Below are positions 1 to 9,798 of a DNA stretch of 64,000 nucleotides, one piece after another (the first letter of the stretch is position 1; every line of letters begins with the position of its first letter). The stretch is from Eutrophovita sp913057845 (lineage in GTDB: Bacteria > Pseudomonadota > Gammaproteobacteria > Burkholderiales > Eutrophovitaceae). The stretch covers positions 153,018 to 217,017 of the forward strand of contig CAWUVH010000008.1 in NCBI GenBank assembly GCA_963925895.1, in the 5' to 3' direction. Under the pieces are notes generated by a model. That model was not told the DNA's origin and searched no databases. It saw nothing but the letters and a program-made list of their open reading frames with translations. The translations under genes and the position numbers were made by a program.

Positions 1-1767
1 ACGAAAAAAGGTAAGCAATATCCAATTTTGTATAGAAAAAAAAATGCTGCAACTCGACCAAATGCGGTTCTTGATTTAAATGTTCTGTCCAAGGGGCGAT
101 CCTATGCGAGTCTGGGTAATGTTGAAATCAAACCGGGGTCAACGCACTTAGCGTATTCGATAGACTTTACGGGTTTTCGAGATTTTGAGTTACGACTCCG
201 ATCGATGAGTGGTAAGGAAGAGATAACGCTTTATCATAATCGAGTACGTTCTTTTGCGTGGGCAAATGATGGGAGATATCTGTTTGTCGTTTTGGAGGAT
301 CGGGCGAAACGACCCTTCCAGGTTTGGCGTAGAGACATAGAAACTGACAAGACGTCGTTTATTTATGAGGAGAAGGATCCTCTTTTTTCTTTGTCAGTTG
401 CACGCTCGCGGAGCGGTAAGTATTTATTTATTCACTCATCGAGTAGCACGACGAGTGAGGTTTTATATATTCCTGGGGATGAGCCTTTAAAAGGAGCGCG
501 GGTTTTTGCTAAGCGCAGATCATGCCATGAGTACTATGTAGAGCATGGTGAGGCTGGGTTTTTCGTTCTAACTAATAAACAGGCAAAAAATTTTCGAGTA
601 ATGTTTGTTAGGGAGGAGGCTACCCAAGAGAAGTTCTGGGGGGACGTTATTCCGCATCAAGAGGATTTGGTCATTGACGATATTGATGTCTTTAAAAGTC
701 ATATGGTCGTTGAGGAGAGGTTTCAAGGTTTTTCGCGCCTTCGAGTTGTCGACCTTAAAACTTTGTCGAGTCAAGAGATCCCATTACCCGAACACTTATG
801 TTCCGTTTCTGGCTATCACAATGAGGAGTATGACTGTGACGAGTATTTGTTCGAATATGAGTCCTATGTTTCTCCCGAATCAGTGTACGCCTACCACTTT
901 GATTCTAGAAAAACCACATTGCTCAAGCAAGATATTGTTAAACAAGGTTACCTGCAATCTCAATATGCCACTGAACTGATTGAGGTTCTGCTTGAGGATG
1001 GTTCGGTTGTGCCTGTTACGATTGTGTATAAGCGGGCCATGCGCGGTGAACACTTAAGCTCAATGGTACTCACAGCGTATGGCGCATATGGTATTCCTAA
1101 TGATCCTTACTTTAGCTCAACCAGGTTATCGTTATTAGATCGGGGTGTTATTTTTGCAACTGCTCATGTTCGTGGGGGAGGAGAGCGAGGAGAGGCTTGG
1201 CATGATCAGGGAAAAATGTTGCTTAAGCGACATAGTTTCACTGATTTTATTGCTTGTGCGAAACATTTAATTGCTGCTGGCTATACTGGTCCGGATAGAT
1301 TGGTAATACAAGGAGGTAGCGCAGGTGGCTTGTTGGTCGCAGCGGTAACCAACATGGCGCCAGAATTGTTTTGTGGGGTGCTGGCAGATGTGCCATTCGT
1401 CGATGTGGTCAACACAATGCTGGATGAGACGTTGCCTCTTACGATCGGAGAGTTTGAGGAGTGGGGTAATCCAAAGTTGAAGCCTTACTACAAATACATC
1501 AATTCGTACTCACCTTATGACAATATTGTGCCTCAAAACTATCCCGCCATGCTTGTACAAACGTCTCTAAACGATAGCCAAGTCATGTATTGGGAACCAG
1601 TAAAGTACGTTGCTCGTTTGCGCGAGCTAAAAACTGATGAAAGACCACTGCTTCTCAACGTAAATATGGATGCTGGGCATGGTGGCGCCTCCGGTCGTTA
1701 TGATTTTTTAAGAGAGATGGCGTTTGAGTACGCCTTCATTCTTGGTGTTTTGGGGTTGGAGACCTAG
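1..1767 (+). CDS. Oligopeptidase B (S9A prolyl oligopeptidase family), 5' end cut off by window
   Basis: A serine peptidase that cuts small peptides, in this family usually after basic residues. The reading frame is open from base 1, and its first codons (TKKGKQYPI) match the interior of oligopeptidase B, so the true start lies upstream; 588 codons are visible against about 690 for the family. An N-terminal beta-propeller is followed by the alpha/beta-hydrolase domain with GGSAGG (catalytic Ser codon at 1318-1320), Asp in LNDSQV (1573-1575) and His in DAGHGG (1678-1680). All three catalytic residues are present, so the enzyme looks intact apart from the window edge. No signal peptide can be judged. 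Family assignment is firm; oligopeptidase B rather than another S9A member is likely. Confidence 0.93.
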   Translation, partial: TKKGKQYPILYRKKNAATRPNAVLDLNVLSKGRSYASLGNVEIKPGSTHLAYSIDFTGFRDFELRLRSMSGKEEITLYHNRVRSFAWANDGRYLFVVLEDRAKRPFQVWRRDIETDKTSFIYEEKDPLFSLSVARSRSGKYLFIHSSSSTTSEVLYIPGDEPLKGARVFAKRRSCHEYYVEHGEAGFFVLTNKQAKNFRVMFVREEATQEKFWGDVIPHQEDLVIDDIDVFKSHMVVEERFQGFSRLRVVDLKTLSSQEIPLPEHLCSVSGYHNEEYDCDEYLFEYESYVSPESVYAYHFDSRKTTLLKQDIVKQGYLQSQYATELIEVLLEDGSVVPVTIVYKRAMRGEHLSSMVLTAYGAYGIPNDPYFSSTRLSLLDRGVIFATAHVRGGGERGEAWHDQGKMLLKRHSFTDFIACAKHLIAAGYTGPDRLVIQGGSAGGLLVAAVTNMAPELFCGVLADVPFVDVVNTMLDETLPLTIGEFEEWGNPKLKPYYKYINSYSPYDNIVPQNYPAMLVQTSLNDSQVMYWEPVKYVARLRELKTDERPLLLNVNMDAGHGGASGRYDFLREMAFEYAFILGVLGLET

Positions 1768-1850
1768 ATTTCCTTCAATATTTATGATTAAAGCCTTACT
1801 ATTGTTTTTTTGAATTTTAATTCGATCATGAAAAAAATATTCCTTAGTGT

Positions 1851-2876
1851 ATGAGCATCCTAGAACGCAAGATTGATTTTCGAAGCGACACAGTCACCAA
1901 ACCCACTCTTGAGATGCGTGCAGCGATGGCGTCTGCAGAAGTTGGTGACGATGTGTACGGCGAGGACCCCACGGTAAACGAACTGGAATCTCTGGCTTCT
2001 CAGATGAGCGGTAAGGAATCCTCAATTTTTGTGGCAAGTGGCACTCAAAGCAATTTGCTCGCACTTTTGGTTCATTGCGAGCGTGGCGACGAGTATATCG
2101 TCGGCCAACAAGGGCATACCTATAAGTATGAGGGTGGAGGTGCGGCGGTGCTAGGTAGCATTCAGCCTCAACCATTGGACTACGAAAAAGATGGCACGTT
2201 GGATTTGGGTGCGGTAGAGGCCGCGATCAAGCCCGACGACCCACATTTTGCTCGTACCAGGCTACTGTGTTTAGAAAATACGCAAGCAGGCCAACCTCTC
2301 CCCATTAAATATTTGGACAGCGCCAGGAGTTTTTGCAATCGTACTGGTTTGTCACTTCATCTAGACGGCGCGCGATTATTTAATGCAAGCGTTGGTCTTG
2401 GTGTTGACGTGACCGTGATCACGCAATTTTTTGATACGGTATCGATCTGTCTCTCTAAGGGATTAGGGGCACCAGTTGGTTCGGTCTTATGCGGCCCTGC
2501 AGAACTGATTCGCAAGGCTAGACGATGGCGCAAGGTGCTGGGTGGCGGTATGCGGCAAGCCGGTATTCTTGCTGCGGCAGGCATTTATGCATTGGAGCAC
2601 CATCTGGAAAGATTGGATGCAGATCATGCAAGAGCGCGATTATTATTTGATCAATTACTGAACCTTAATCACCCGAGAATTAAGGTGTTAGGGGTTCACA
2701 CCAATATGGTGTTTATCTCGTTCGATGAGGTGGATGTGGCCAGTATCGCGACTAACCTTAGCGCTAAAAACATTCTCATGACTCCTGGGCAAACGGTGCG
2801 GTTGGTGACTCACCTTGATTTGAATGATGAGGATGTCGATATTTTCGTGACTGAGTTAGGCGCAGCATTACAATAA
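1851..2876 (+). CDS. ltaE: Low-specificity L-threonine aldolase
   Basis: PLP enzyme cleaving L-threonine and L-allo-threonine to glycine and acetaldehyde in the cytoplasm. At 341 aa it has the usual length. Visible motifs are the N-terminal DFRSDTVTKPT, the cofactor-contacting Asp172 in HLDGARLFNA, and the Schiff-base Lys203 in CLSKGLGAPVGS. It begins at ATG 1851 about 80 bases after the oligopeptidase gene; the gap has no clear hairpin terminator. It converges with the DsbA-like gene downstream, with 20 bases between the stops. The family is certain; the exact substrate preference among beta-hydroxy amino acids cannot be read from sequence. Confidence 0.93.
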   Translation: MSILERKIDFRSDTVTKPTLEMRAAMASAEVGDDVYGEDPTVNELESLASQMSGKESSIFVASGTQSNLLALLVHCERGDEYIVGQQGHTYKYEGGGAAVLGSIQPQPLDYEKDGTLDLGAVEAAIKPDDPHFARTRLLCLENTQAGQPLPIKYLDSARSFCNRTGLSLHLDGARLFNASVGLGVDVTVITQFFDTVSICLSKGLGAPVGSVLCGPAELIRKARRWRKVLGGGMRQAGILAAAGIYALEHHLERLDADHARARLLFDQLLNLNHPRIKVLGVHTNMVFISFDEVDVASIATNLSAKNILMTPGQTVRLVTHLDLNDEDVDIFVTELGAALQ

Positions 2877-2896
2877 ATTGACTGTCCATCTTTGAT

Positions 2897-3544
2897 TTAA
2901 TGTTGTTGAAGGGACTGTTCTATTGCCTTGGCTATGGCTTCTGGGGGCTGAGCCCCGGATAAGCCAATAGATTTATTGATGATGAAGAATGGAACACCTT
3001 GGATACCAAGGCGCGTTGACTCCTGTATGTCTTCTTCGATTTTTTCCATAAAAAGACCATCATTTAGGACAGAGTCAACAGTAGTCTCATTAAGGTCAAT
3101 ATCAGTCGCAAGCGCAATAATGTTATCTCTATTGGTTAGATCTACCCCATCAATAAAAAATGCTTTGAAAAGACTCTCAACAAAATCGTGATCTCGTTGA
3201 ACCATTTCTGCTGCATAGACTAGGGCATGCAGGATGCTGGAATTTGGCTGGGTCTCGATTTTGTTAAAGTTTAGTTCTAACCCAATCTCATGACCAGACC
3301 GTTTGACTCGATCATAAACCATTGCTGCACGCTCCGTGCCTCCAAACTTAGTGGAGGTGTATTCGGAACGTGAGATTCCGATGGAAGGTAGTTGTGGGTT
3401 CAATTGAAACGACCGCCAGTTAATTTTTATATTTTTGGCGCCCTCATGTTCTCGTGTGAGTTGCGATAGCGCTGCTTCTAGATTTCTTTTGCCAATGAAA
3501 CACCAAGGGCAGACCACATCGGAGAATATTTCAATTGAGACCAT
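2897..3544 (-). CDS. DsbA-family oxidoreductase (FrnE-like)
   Basis: Thioredoxin-fold protein of the DsbA/2-hydroxychromene-2-carboxylate isomerase superfamily. The N-terminus VSIEIFSDVVCPWCFIGKR carries a CPWC redox motif (Cys12, Cys15), as in cytoplasmic FrnE-type proteins. There is no signal peptide, so it probably acts in the cytoplasm on thiols or glutathione adducts rather than in periplasmic disulfide formation. Near the C-terminus the cis-proline loop appears as GVPFFIINK. The length of 215 aa is typical. It is a single gene convergent with ltaE; its start at 3544 lies 32 bases from the stop of the di-heme gene, so the two could be co-transcribed. Exact substrate unknown. Confidence 0.88.
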   Translation of the reverse strand: MVSIEIFSDVVCPWCFIGKRNLEAALSQLTREHEGAKNIKINWRSFQLNPQLPSIGISRSEYTSTKFGGTERAAMVYDRVKRSGHEIGLELNFNKIETQPNSSILHALVYAAEMVQRDHDFVESLFKAFFIDGVDLTNRDNIIALATDIDLNETTVDSVLNDGLFMEKIEEDIQESTRLGIQGVPFFIINKSIGLSGAQPPEAIAKAIEQSLQQH

Positions 3545-3575
3545 ATCAATAACTGTTTATAAAATTTAAATTAGA

Positions 3576-4823
3576 TTAAAGGTTCTTGATGAAGGATTGT
3601 AACAATGTTTTGTGTTCGGGCTTAAGCAATAAATAATTATCTCTTGCCGAGATTGCTTCGCCTTCGTGCCATAAAATAGCCTCTTCTATGGTCTTTGCCC
3701 GCCCGTCATGAAGTAACGAGCCTCCGGACTTCAAATGCTCCCCAATGCCTATTAAAGGGGATGTTCGCCAGTCCTCGGGTTGGGCTTGAAATTCCTTAAG
3801 CCCATCGCTTAAGCCGCTACCCATATCGTGAAGTAGGAGGTCTGTGTACAAGATGACGGTATGAGTGTGTTCGCTATTCGTTGATGTAGCGGTAAGGTCG
3901 GTACGATGGCAGACGCTGCATCCAGCCATTTCAAAATGAGATTTACCCATATGCCCTGTTCTATTTTTATGATCGTGGGAAAGGGGTTTAGTCGCTCGAA
4001 GGAATTCAGCGATTGCGTTAATTTTATCTTCGGATACCTCAAAGCCACCCACATTATTTAATCCTATACAAATTTCTTGCTTAGCCGCGCATGGGTTGTC
4101 GGAATAGAATATTGACGTTACGCCTAATTCATCTCGAAACGCTTTGCTTATTTGGTCTGATAGGGAGGGGGATGATGCTTTATACCCAAAACGTCCCACT
4201 TCTGTCTTTTTAGTAATCGGATCAATGACGTAGTTGATGCGTCCATTTAGGCCTAGAGTTTTTTGTTCTGCAACGATTAATTTCAGTTGATTCTCATCGA
4301 TAGACTCAAGCAAACCAATACTGGTTAGATCTCGTCCCATACGAATAGAGGTTGTGGTGCTTTTACCTAGTTCACCGAACCTTAACTCGGTGATTTGGGG
4401 GGAGGGAAATTGAATGAACTGTTGACCGATTTTTTGCTTTTTCCAGTGCAGAGTGAAAGCCCCTTCTCTGGGTAATTTGCCTGTGATGCCGAATAGACTT
4501 AATTCGTTACCATATCTCGGATGACCAGATTTTCCATTTAAATCCCCAATTTTTAAAACAATAGGGTTTATCTTGCCATTTGAACTGTCGAATATGTAAG
4601 GGTTTGTGCCGGCATTGTGACAATCGACACACGATTCCGCGTTTGAATGGGGACCTCGGCCCCACGAGCCATTGCTTAAAAAAGGGATCACCCAGCGAGT
4701 GTTAAACGCTTCAATTCCTTTTATTGCTGTAGCCGGTTCTGAGTAAATCCATAGAGGTATGAATAAGACCAAGCTCAGAAGAATCTTTGATAGATTTAAT
4801 TTTTGCTCAAACCTTGTGGTCAT
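3576..4823 (-). CDS. Di-heme c-type oxidoreductase (DUF1111 / thiol oxidoreductase-like)
   Basis: An exported 415-aa c-type cytochrome. A signal peptide is visible (hydrophobic stretch around residues 11-27, possible cleavage after the ATA near 31-33). Two heme-attachment motifs are present: CVDCH (65-69) and GCSVCHR (302-306). The spacing and the LHDGRAKT and ILWHEGEA segments near the C-terminus match the DUF1111 di-heme family, often annotated as putative peroxidase or thiol oxidoreductase. Location should be periplasmic. No dedicated partner gene is adjacent; the SDR and serine hydrolase upstream on the same strand show no obvious link. The biochemical role of this family is poorly established, so I give only the family. 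Confidence 0.85.
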   Translation of the reverse strand: MTTRFEQKLNLSKILLSLVLFIPLWIYSEPATAIKGIEAFNTRWVIPFLSNGSWGRGPHSNAESCVDCHNAGTNPYIFDSSNGKINPIVLKIGDLNGKSGHPRYGNELSLFGITGKLPREGAFTLHWKKQKIGQQFIQFPSPQITELRFGELGKSTTTSIRMGRDLTSIGLLESIDENQLKLIVAEQKTLGLNGRINYVIDPITKKTEVGRFGYKASSPSLSDQISKAFRDELGVTSIFYSDNPCAAKQEICIGLNNVGGFEVSEDKINAIAEFLRATKPLSHDHKNRTGHMGKSHFEMAGCSVCHRTDLTATSTNSEHTHTVILYTDLLLHDMGSGLSDGLKEFQAQPEDWRTSPLIGIGEHLKSGGSLLHDGRAKTIEEAILWHEGEAISARDNYLLLKPEHKTLLQSFIKNL

Positions 4824-4891
4824 AGACCGGTAAGGCAGAAGTTTCTCCTGCAGGTCATTTACTCGAGCCTGGTTCTTACCATGAGCGTTCC

Positions 4892-5677
4892 TTACAGTTC
4901 AATTGGCCAGTTAATTCCTGCGGTGAATCCGCCATCAACCCTAATCGTTTGACCCGTCATAAACTTTGACGCATCAGATGCCAGAAAGATTGCGGAACCA
5001 CTTAAATCAGAGACTGTGCCAAGCCGCTCGAGCGGGGTATTTGCTTTACCCCACGCTTGCATGGTTTCATCAGACCAAACTTTTTTAGTTAGGTCTGTCA
5101 AGATAAACCCTGGTGCAATCGAGTTTACGCGTATCCCGTGACGCCCCCACTCGTTGGCTAAGCCTCTAGTCATCATCAGCACACTCGCTTTGCTCATTGC
5201 GTAAGGGGTCGTTCCTCGTAGAGGTGCATACGTGTTGAGTGAGTCCACGTTAATAATTGAACCGCTTTGCTGCGCGATCATTTTTTTCCCAACCGCTTGA
5301 GCAATGATCCATGCCCCTTTGGCGTTAATGTCTGTAATCCAGTCATACTCCTCAGTGGTATACGCCTCAGCTTTCATGCGCTTATTGACCCCCGCGACGC
5401 TTACGAGCGTATCGACTCTCCCGTGCTGAGAAACGACAGAGTCCACCAATGCATTAACGTCCTCTGAGCTAGAAACGTCACAGACTTCGGCTCGGATCGT
5501 AGCTGATTTTTGGGAAATTTCCTCTACGGTTTTATCCAGCGTCGCTTTACCACGACCGGCAATGATGACTGTCGCTCCTCTAGAGGCAAAGGCTGATGCG
5601 ATCTCTTTGCCGATGCCTCGGCCGCCCCCAGTGATGAGAACGATTTGATTTTTTACGGAAAATAATGCGTCGGACAT
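4892..5677 (-). CDS. SDR-family NAD(P)-dependent oxidoreductase
   Basis: Classical short-chain dehydrogenase of 261 aa. The Rossmann motif TGGGRGIG is at 16-23, the catalytic Ser about 146, Tyr159 and Lys163 in PYAMSK, and the C-terminal DGGFTAG is present. It resembles the gluconate 5-dehydrogenase / 2-deoxygluconate dehydrogenase group (LNTYAPLRGTTPYAMSKA), which act on sugar acids or polyols, but the substrate cannot be fixed. A GGAG ribosome site precedes ATG 5677. Its start is 12 bases downstream of the stop of the serine hydrolase gene, so they form a two-gene operon. Confidence 0.9.
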   Translation of the reverse strand: MSDALFSVKNQIVLITGGGRGIGKEIASAFASRGATVIIAGRGKATLDKTVEEISQKSATIRAEVCDVSSSEDVNALVDSVVSQHGRVDTLVSVAGVNKRMKAEAYTTEEYDWITDINAKGAWIIAQAVGKKMIAQQSGSIINVDSLNTYAPLRGTTPYAMSKASVLMMTRGLANEWGRHGIRVNSIAPGFILTDLTKKVWSDETMQAWGKANTPLERLGTVSDLSGSAIFLASDASKFMTGQTIRVDGGFTAGINWPIEL

Positions 5678-5688
5678 AACAGCTCCAT

Positions 5689-6963
5689 TTAATTGATGAT
5701 AGATTGATAGACCAAGTTGCGTAAGAGAACTCGGTGTTCATTTCTTCTGTAGGGGTCTTGTGACATAAAGGATACGACCAGCTCCTCTGCGGGGTCAATC
5801 CAAAAATACGTACCACCATAGCCAGCCCAAAAGTATTCCCCTACTGACCCAGGCCACACTGATTGGCCATCTTCGAGCCTTGTTGCGAAACCCAACCCAA
5901 AACCGTAACCAGGGCCAGGAAGATAGAGCGTACCTTTGCTGATGTTTTCGTTAATGTGATTTGTTGACATAAAGCGAACTGTTTTTGGAGATAGGATACG
6001 AATTCCCTCCAGTTCGCCGCCATTTAGCATCATTTGGCAAAAACGAATGTAGTCATCAGCAGTAGACGAAAGCCCATGCCCACCTGCGAATAAGGTCATA
6101 GGTTTTTTTACATCGATGAGATCTATTTTTTCCCCGGTCGCAATATCTGTCATATTTTCTGCAACACGATGATGCTTTCTTTCCGGCACGCCAAAACTTG
6201 TGTCTCTCATTCTTAATGGAGTAAAAATAGTCTTACTCAAGTATCGATCAAGTGTCATCCCTGAGGCCACCTCGATTACTCGTCCTAAAACATCTGTCGA
6301 TCGACCATAATCCCATGTGGATCCTGGTTCATATGCTAAGGGTAATCCGGCTAAAGTATTTGCATAATCTTCAAGGGTCCAATCAAGAGAGCGTAGATTC
6401 GCCGCTAAGTATTTTTCTTTGACCAGTGTTTTTTTTCCGAATGGACCATAAGTTAAGCCCGATGTGTGGCGCATAAGATCTTGAATTGTTATCTGTTTGC
6501 GGGCCTTTTTGGTCTGAAGTAAAGCAAGTCCATCACTATTGACCGTTTCAATCCCAACTTGAACCTCTTTGAACAAGGGGAGGTATTTTGAAACAGGGTC
6601 TGACAAGGACAACATGCCGGACTCTACGAGCGTCATTGCCGCGACACTTACAATGGGTTTTGTCATCGAGTAAATTCGAAATATTGAATCTTGAGACATT
6701 GGAATATTCGATTCGATATCCTGCCAACCTATGGCATTGGAGTACACCAATTTACCTTGTCGTGCCACACGGATAACGACTCCAGGTAGACTTTTAGCTT
6801 TAATACGACTTTCAAACGCATGCGTTATTCTTTTTAGTCGCTCTGAAGATACTCCCACGCTCTCTGGTTGTGCTGCGGGTAGTGGGTTTGAGTGGCTCGT
6901 GTTTACAACACTGAAAGCTAAAAACATTAATGAAAAGTATTGTGCTATTTTCGTTATGGTCAT
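5689..6963 (-). CDS. Exported serine hydrolase (beta-lactamase/EstB family)
   Basis: A 424-aa class C beta-lactamase-fold protein with an N-terminal signal sequence (residues 1-25, ending near SHS). The SxxK motif is SMTK (Ser99, Lys102), and the second motif includes Tyr219 in WDYGRS. These features match the esterase/transpeptidase-like Beta-lactamase family (EstB type), whose members often act as esterases; a true beta-lactam resistance role is not implied. Probable periplasmic location. It lies directly upstream of the SDR in a short operon. A second, signal-less relative sits at 28821-29903. Confidence 0.88.
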   Translation of the reverse strand: MTITKIAQYFSLMFLAFSVVNTSHSNPLPAAQPESVGVSSERLKRITHAFESRIKAKSLPGVVIRVARQGKLVYSNAIGWQDIESNIPMSQDSIFRIYSMTKPIVSVAAMTLVESGMLSLSDPVSKYLPLFKEVQVGIETVNSDGLALLQTKKARKQITIQDLMRHTSGLTYGPFGKKTLVKEKYLAANLRSLDWTLEDYANTLAGLPLAYEPGSTWDYGRSTDVLGRVIEVASGMTLDRYLSKTIFTPLRMRDTSFGVPERKHHRVAENMTDIATGEKIDLIDVKKPMTLFAGGHGLSSTADDYIRFCQMMLNGGELEGIRILSPKTVRFMSTNHINENISKGTLYLPGPGYGFGLGFATRLEDGQSVWPGSVGEYFWAGYGGTYFWIDPAEELVVSFMSQDPYRRNEHRVLLRNLVYQSIIN

Positions 6964-7126
6964 TCTCGCTCCAGAATTAAGTGGCTTGTTTTAATGAGTA
7001 GTCGCTTGTTCTAGTTTAATTTTAAAAATCGCATGGTGCTATTGATTTAAAAAAGATATTTGTATTGGATGTGGAATGACGTAGACTCCACCGCCTTCCA
7101 CTGATACATTTTTTTGAAAGTTACCT

Positions 7127-8026
7127 TTGCTTCGTCTTGCAGCTGATTTGAAACCTACGCACCGAGCAATACTATTCATGATGGGTATGGTTTTTTTATT
7201 CGCCATGCTTGAGACAACGGCAAAGTCTTTGAGTCAATCGTATCCGGTGCCTCTTATCGTTTGGTTTCGGTATGTCACACACTTCGTCTTGATGCTATTG
7301 CTTCTAGGGCCCAGATATGGGTCTCGGTTGATTAAAACAGATAATCCTAAGGCGCAGATTTTAAGGGCGATGCTTTTAATGGGGTCAACGCTACTCTACT
7401 TTACGGCATTAAGCGTTTTACCTTTGGCTACGGCAAAATCGATCGGTTTTATTTCCCCATTAATGGTGACGATGTTTGCTTTTTGGATATTGAAAGAACA
7501 GGTCTCTAGGCCTAGATGGGTGGCAGTGTTAGTTGGATTCGTTGGGGTGTTATTAGTAATTAATCCCACAAAAAGCTTCGATTGGTATTTTGTGCTCCCT
7601 CTGCTATCCGCAATTTTTTACAGTATGTATCAAATCATGACGCGTCACTTCAGCAATCGAGAACATCCAGTTGCGACACTCTTCTACACGGGCTTGGTTG
7701 GATCACTGTTACTTAGTCTGGTGGTCCCTGTGTTTTGGGTTACTCCGCAGTTTGCCGACCTCCCAAAGTTTCTTTTTTTAGGATTCGCTGGAGCAGTCGG
7801 ACACTTCATGCTGATTAAAGCGATGGAATTAGAAGATGCTTCATTTTTATCCCCGCTCGGGTACGTACAACTTGTTTGGGTAACCCTTTTTGGTTATGTG
7901 GCATTCAACCACGTCCCAAGCACAATGGGGTTTGTCGGAATGGTTGTTATCGTGGGCGCTGGGTTATATGTCGCGTTGGGGCAAAAACCCCGTCACGCTG
8001 AACTGACCACTATTGCTAACGAATAA
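7127..8026 (+). CDS. EamA/DMT-family membrane transporter
   Basis: A 299-aa inner-membrane protein with about ten hydrophobic segments and the two-repeat EamA (drug/metabolite transporter) architecture; members export amino acids, metabolites or drugs. I use the TTG start at 7127: an in-frame TGA lies at 7115-7117 and GAAAG precedes the TTG by six bases, whereas the first ATG is 16 codons in. Conserved features include the helix-end glycine/proline pattern and the VAVLVGFVGVLLVINP segment. The gene is divergent from the serine hydrolase (163-base gap) and convergent with the RidA gene. Substrate unknown. Confidence 0.88.
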   Translation: MLRLAADLKPTHRAILFMMGMVFLFAMLETTAKSLSQSYPVPLIVWFRYVTHFVLMLLLLGPRYGSRLIKTDNPKAQILRAMLLMGSTLLYFTALSVLPLATAKSIGFISPLMVTMFAFWILKEQVSRPRWVAVLVGFVGVLLVINPTKSFDWYFVLPLLSAIFYSMYQIMTRHFSNREHPVATLFYTGLVGSLLLSLVVPVFWVTPQFADLPKFLFLGFAGAVGHFMLIKAMELEDASFLSPLGYVQLVWVTLFGYVAFNHVPSTMGFVGMVVIVGAGLYVALGQKPRHAELTTIANE

Positions 8027-8036
8027 TTAGCGATAA

Positions 8037-8387
8037 TTACGCTATCGCTGCAGTCACACGAATTTCTACTTTGTAATCAGGCGTGGCCAGCTTGGATTCA
8101 ACGCAGGCCCTGGCTGGGGTATGCCCTTTAGGGACCCACATATCCCAGATAACATTCATATCTGCAAAGTCTTTCATGTCGGCTAACCATATGGTGACTG
8201 ATAGTATCTTGGTTTTATCCGAACCATTTGAGATGAGGTAACCGTCAATGGTGTCGAGGATTTGTCCGGTTTGTCCTTGAATGTCGGTATTGGGGTCTCC
8301 AGCCACGATACCTGCTGTGTAGATTATGTTGCCATGTATTACGGCTTGGGACATTCGGTCATTAGAGTCAATTCTCGTGATGCTCAT
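8037..8387 (-). CDS. RidA/YjgF-family protein
   Basis: A small (116 aa) cytoplasmic enzyme of the Rid family. Archetypal RidA hydrolyses reactive imine/enamine intermediates made by PLP enzymes. The family-defining arginine is Arg93 in PARACVESKLA, and the downstream Glu108 in KVEIRV fits the catalytic acid. It is shorter than canonical RidA (about 128 aa), so it may belong to one of the Rid2-Rid7 subgroups and its deaminase activity is not assured. Its start is 34 bases downstream of the glutathione reductase stop, so these are likely co-transcribed. Confidence 0.87.
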   Translation of the reverse strand: MSITRIDSNDRMSQAVIHGNIIYTAGIVAGDPNTDIQGQTGQILDTIDGYLISNGSDKTKILSVTIWLADMKDFADMNVIWDMWVPKGHTPARACVESKLATPDYKVEIRVTAAIA

Positions 8388-8421
8388 AAGTAATCCTTAG
8401 TAGTTTTAATATTTGTTGATT

Positions 8422-9798
8422 TTAGTTTGAGCCAGGGATTGCTGCACGAGATATTTTCATGGTGACCATTTCCTCGGCAACGGTTGGGTGGATCGCGACG
8501 GTATCGTCGAAGTCTTTTTTAGTCGCCCCCATTCGAATAGCAACGGCAAAACCTTGCATCATTTCATCCATCCCAAGCCCAATCCCATGACAGCCGACCA
8601 CTTTTTCTTCTGGTCCAGTAACGACTAGTTTCATGAGGCATTTCGCCCCATTAGGGTTGAAGGCAAAGTGCATCGGTTTGAAACTGCTTTCATAGACTTT
8701 GACATTGTGTGCCCCGAATTTTGTGACTGCCTCGTGTTCGGTAATCCCGACGGTTCCTATCGGAGGATGGCTAAAAATAACTGTTGGAATGTTTTCGTAG
8801 TTTAAATGTCGATCTTCTTGCCCATTAAATAATCTATCAGCGAGGCGCCTACCTGCCGCAATAGCAACGGGCGTTAACTCGTGGTGCCCTGTGATGTCAC
8901 CCACGGCAAAGATTCCAGGAACATTTGTTTCTTGATATTTGTTGACGGTGACATGACCAGATTTTGTCGTTTTCACGCCAACGTTATCTAGGTTTAGGGT
9001 CTCGGTGTTGGGTGTTCGACCGGTTGCCCAAATGACTTGATCGAATCCAGAGTATTCATCTCCGTTATTTGACTTCAATAGAAGAGTCTTATTGTCTTCT
9101 ATGATTTCCTTAAATTCAGTGTTTTTAATGATTTGAATTCCGTCTCTCTCCATTTCGCTCATCAGTACTGATCGAATGGAGTGATCGAAGTGTCGTAAAA
9201 CTTCAGTTTTTCGTAAAAATAAGGATACGTGTGAACCAAGCGCATTCAATAACCCGGAGAATTCTACAGCGATGTAGCCAGCACCGATGACGGCAACTTT
9301 TTTGGGTTGCTGTTCGAGCTCAAAAAAGCCGTCTGAGGTAATGCCCAGCTGCGCGCCCGGAATCGCCGGGACCAAAGGATAACCTCCTGTGGCGACCAGT
9401 ATGCGGGTGCTTTGATAGGTGTTGTCGCCAACACGCACGGTATTGTGCGACTCAAAAACAGCGTCGCCTTTTATAACTTCGACGTTATTATCATCTAGAC
9501 CACGCTCGTAGCCGGCATTGAGTCTTTGGATGTAGCTGTCTCGTTGTGCTTTGAGTTTGGACCAATGAAACTCCCCAAGATGCGTGTCAAAACCATAATT
9601 TTTTGCTTCTTTTACTGCCTCATGAAGACTCGCGGCAGTCCACATTATCTTCTTGGGAACGCAGCCGACGTTAACACAAGTGCCACCCATTCGACCTTTC
9701 TCGATCAGTGCTACTCGAGCACCATAAGATCCCGCGCGATTGGCTGTCGCGACTCCGCCGCTACCGCCCCCAATTACAATCAGATCATACTGAGACAT
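8422..9798 (-). CDS. gor: Glutathione-disulfide reductase
   Basis: FAD-dependent pyridine nucleotide-disulfide oxidoreductase (458 aa) reducing oxidised glutathione with NADPH. The redox-active disulfide is Cys41-Cys46 in GGTCVNVGCVPKK, typical of glutathione reductase. The N-terminal FAD motif is GGGSGG, the second dinucleotide motif is GAGYIAVE, and the C-terminal catalytic His is in AIHPTVAEE. It starts the minus-strand pair with the RidA gene and is divergent from the HAD gene at 9939. The neighbouring glutathione transferases and thiol proteins make glutathione reduction the sensible role; trypanothione or mycothiol relatives are unlikely in this context. Confidence 0.94.
   Translation of the reverse strand: MSQYDLIVIGGGSGGVATANRAGSYGARVALIEKGRMGGTCVNVGCVPKKIMWTAASLHEAVKEAKNYGFDTHLGEFHWSKLKAQRDSYIQRLNAGYERGLDDNNVEVIKGDAVFESHNTVRVGDNTYQSTRILVATGGYPLVPAIPGAQLGITSDGFFELEQQPKKVAVIGAGYIAVEFSGLLNALGSHVSLFLRKTEVLRHFDHSIRSVLMSEMERDGIQIIKNTEFKEIIEDNKTLLLKSNNGDEYSGFDQVIWATGRTPNTETLNLDNVGVKTTKSGHVTVNKYQETNVPGIFAVGDITGHHELTPVAIAAGRRLADRLFNGQEDRHLNYENIPTVIFSHPPIGTVGITEHEAVTKFGAHNVKVYESSFKPMHFAFNPNGAKCLMKLVVTGPEEKVVGCHGIGLGMDEMMQGFAVAIRMGATKKDFDDTVAIHPTVAEEMVTMKISRAAIPGSN

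Noticed and set aside
5689..6963. Beta-lactamase resistance gene
   Set aside because: SxxK and Tyr motifs place it in the wide EstB/serine hydrolase family; nothing indicates beta-lactam hydrolysis.
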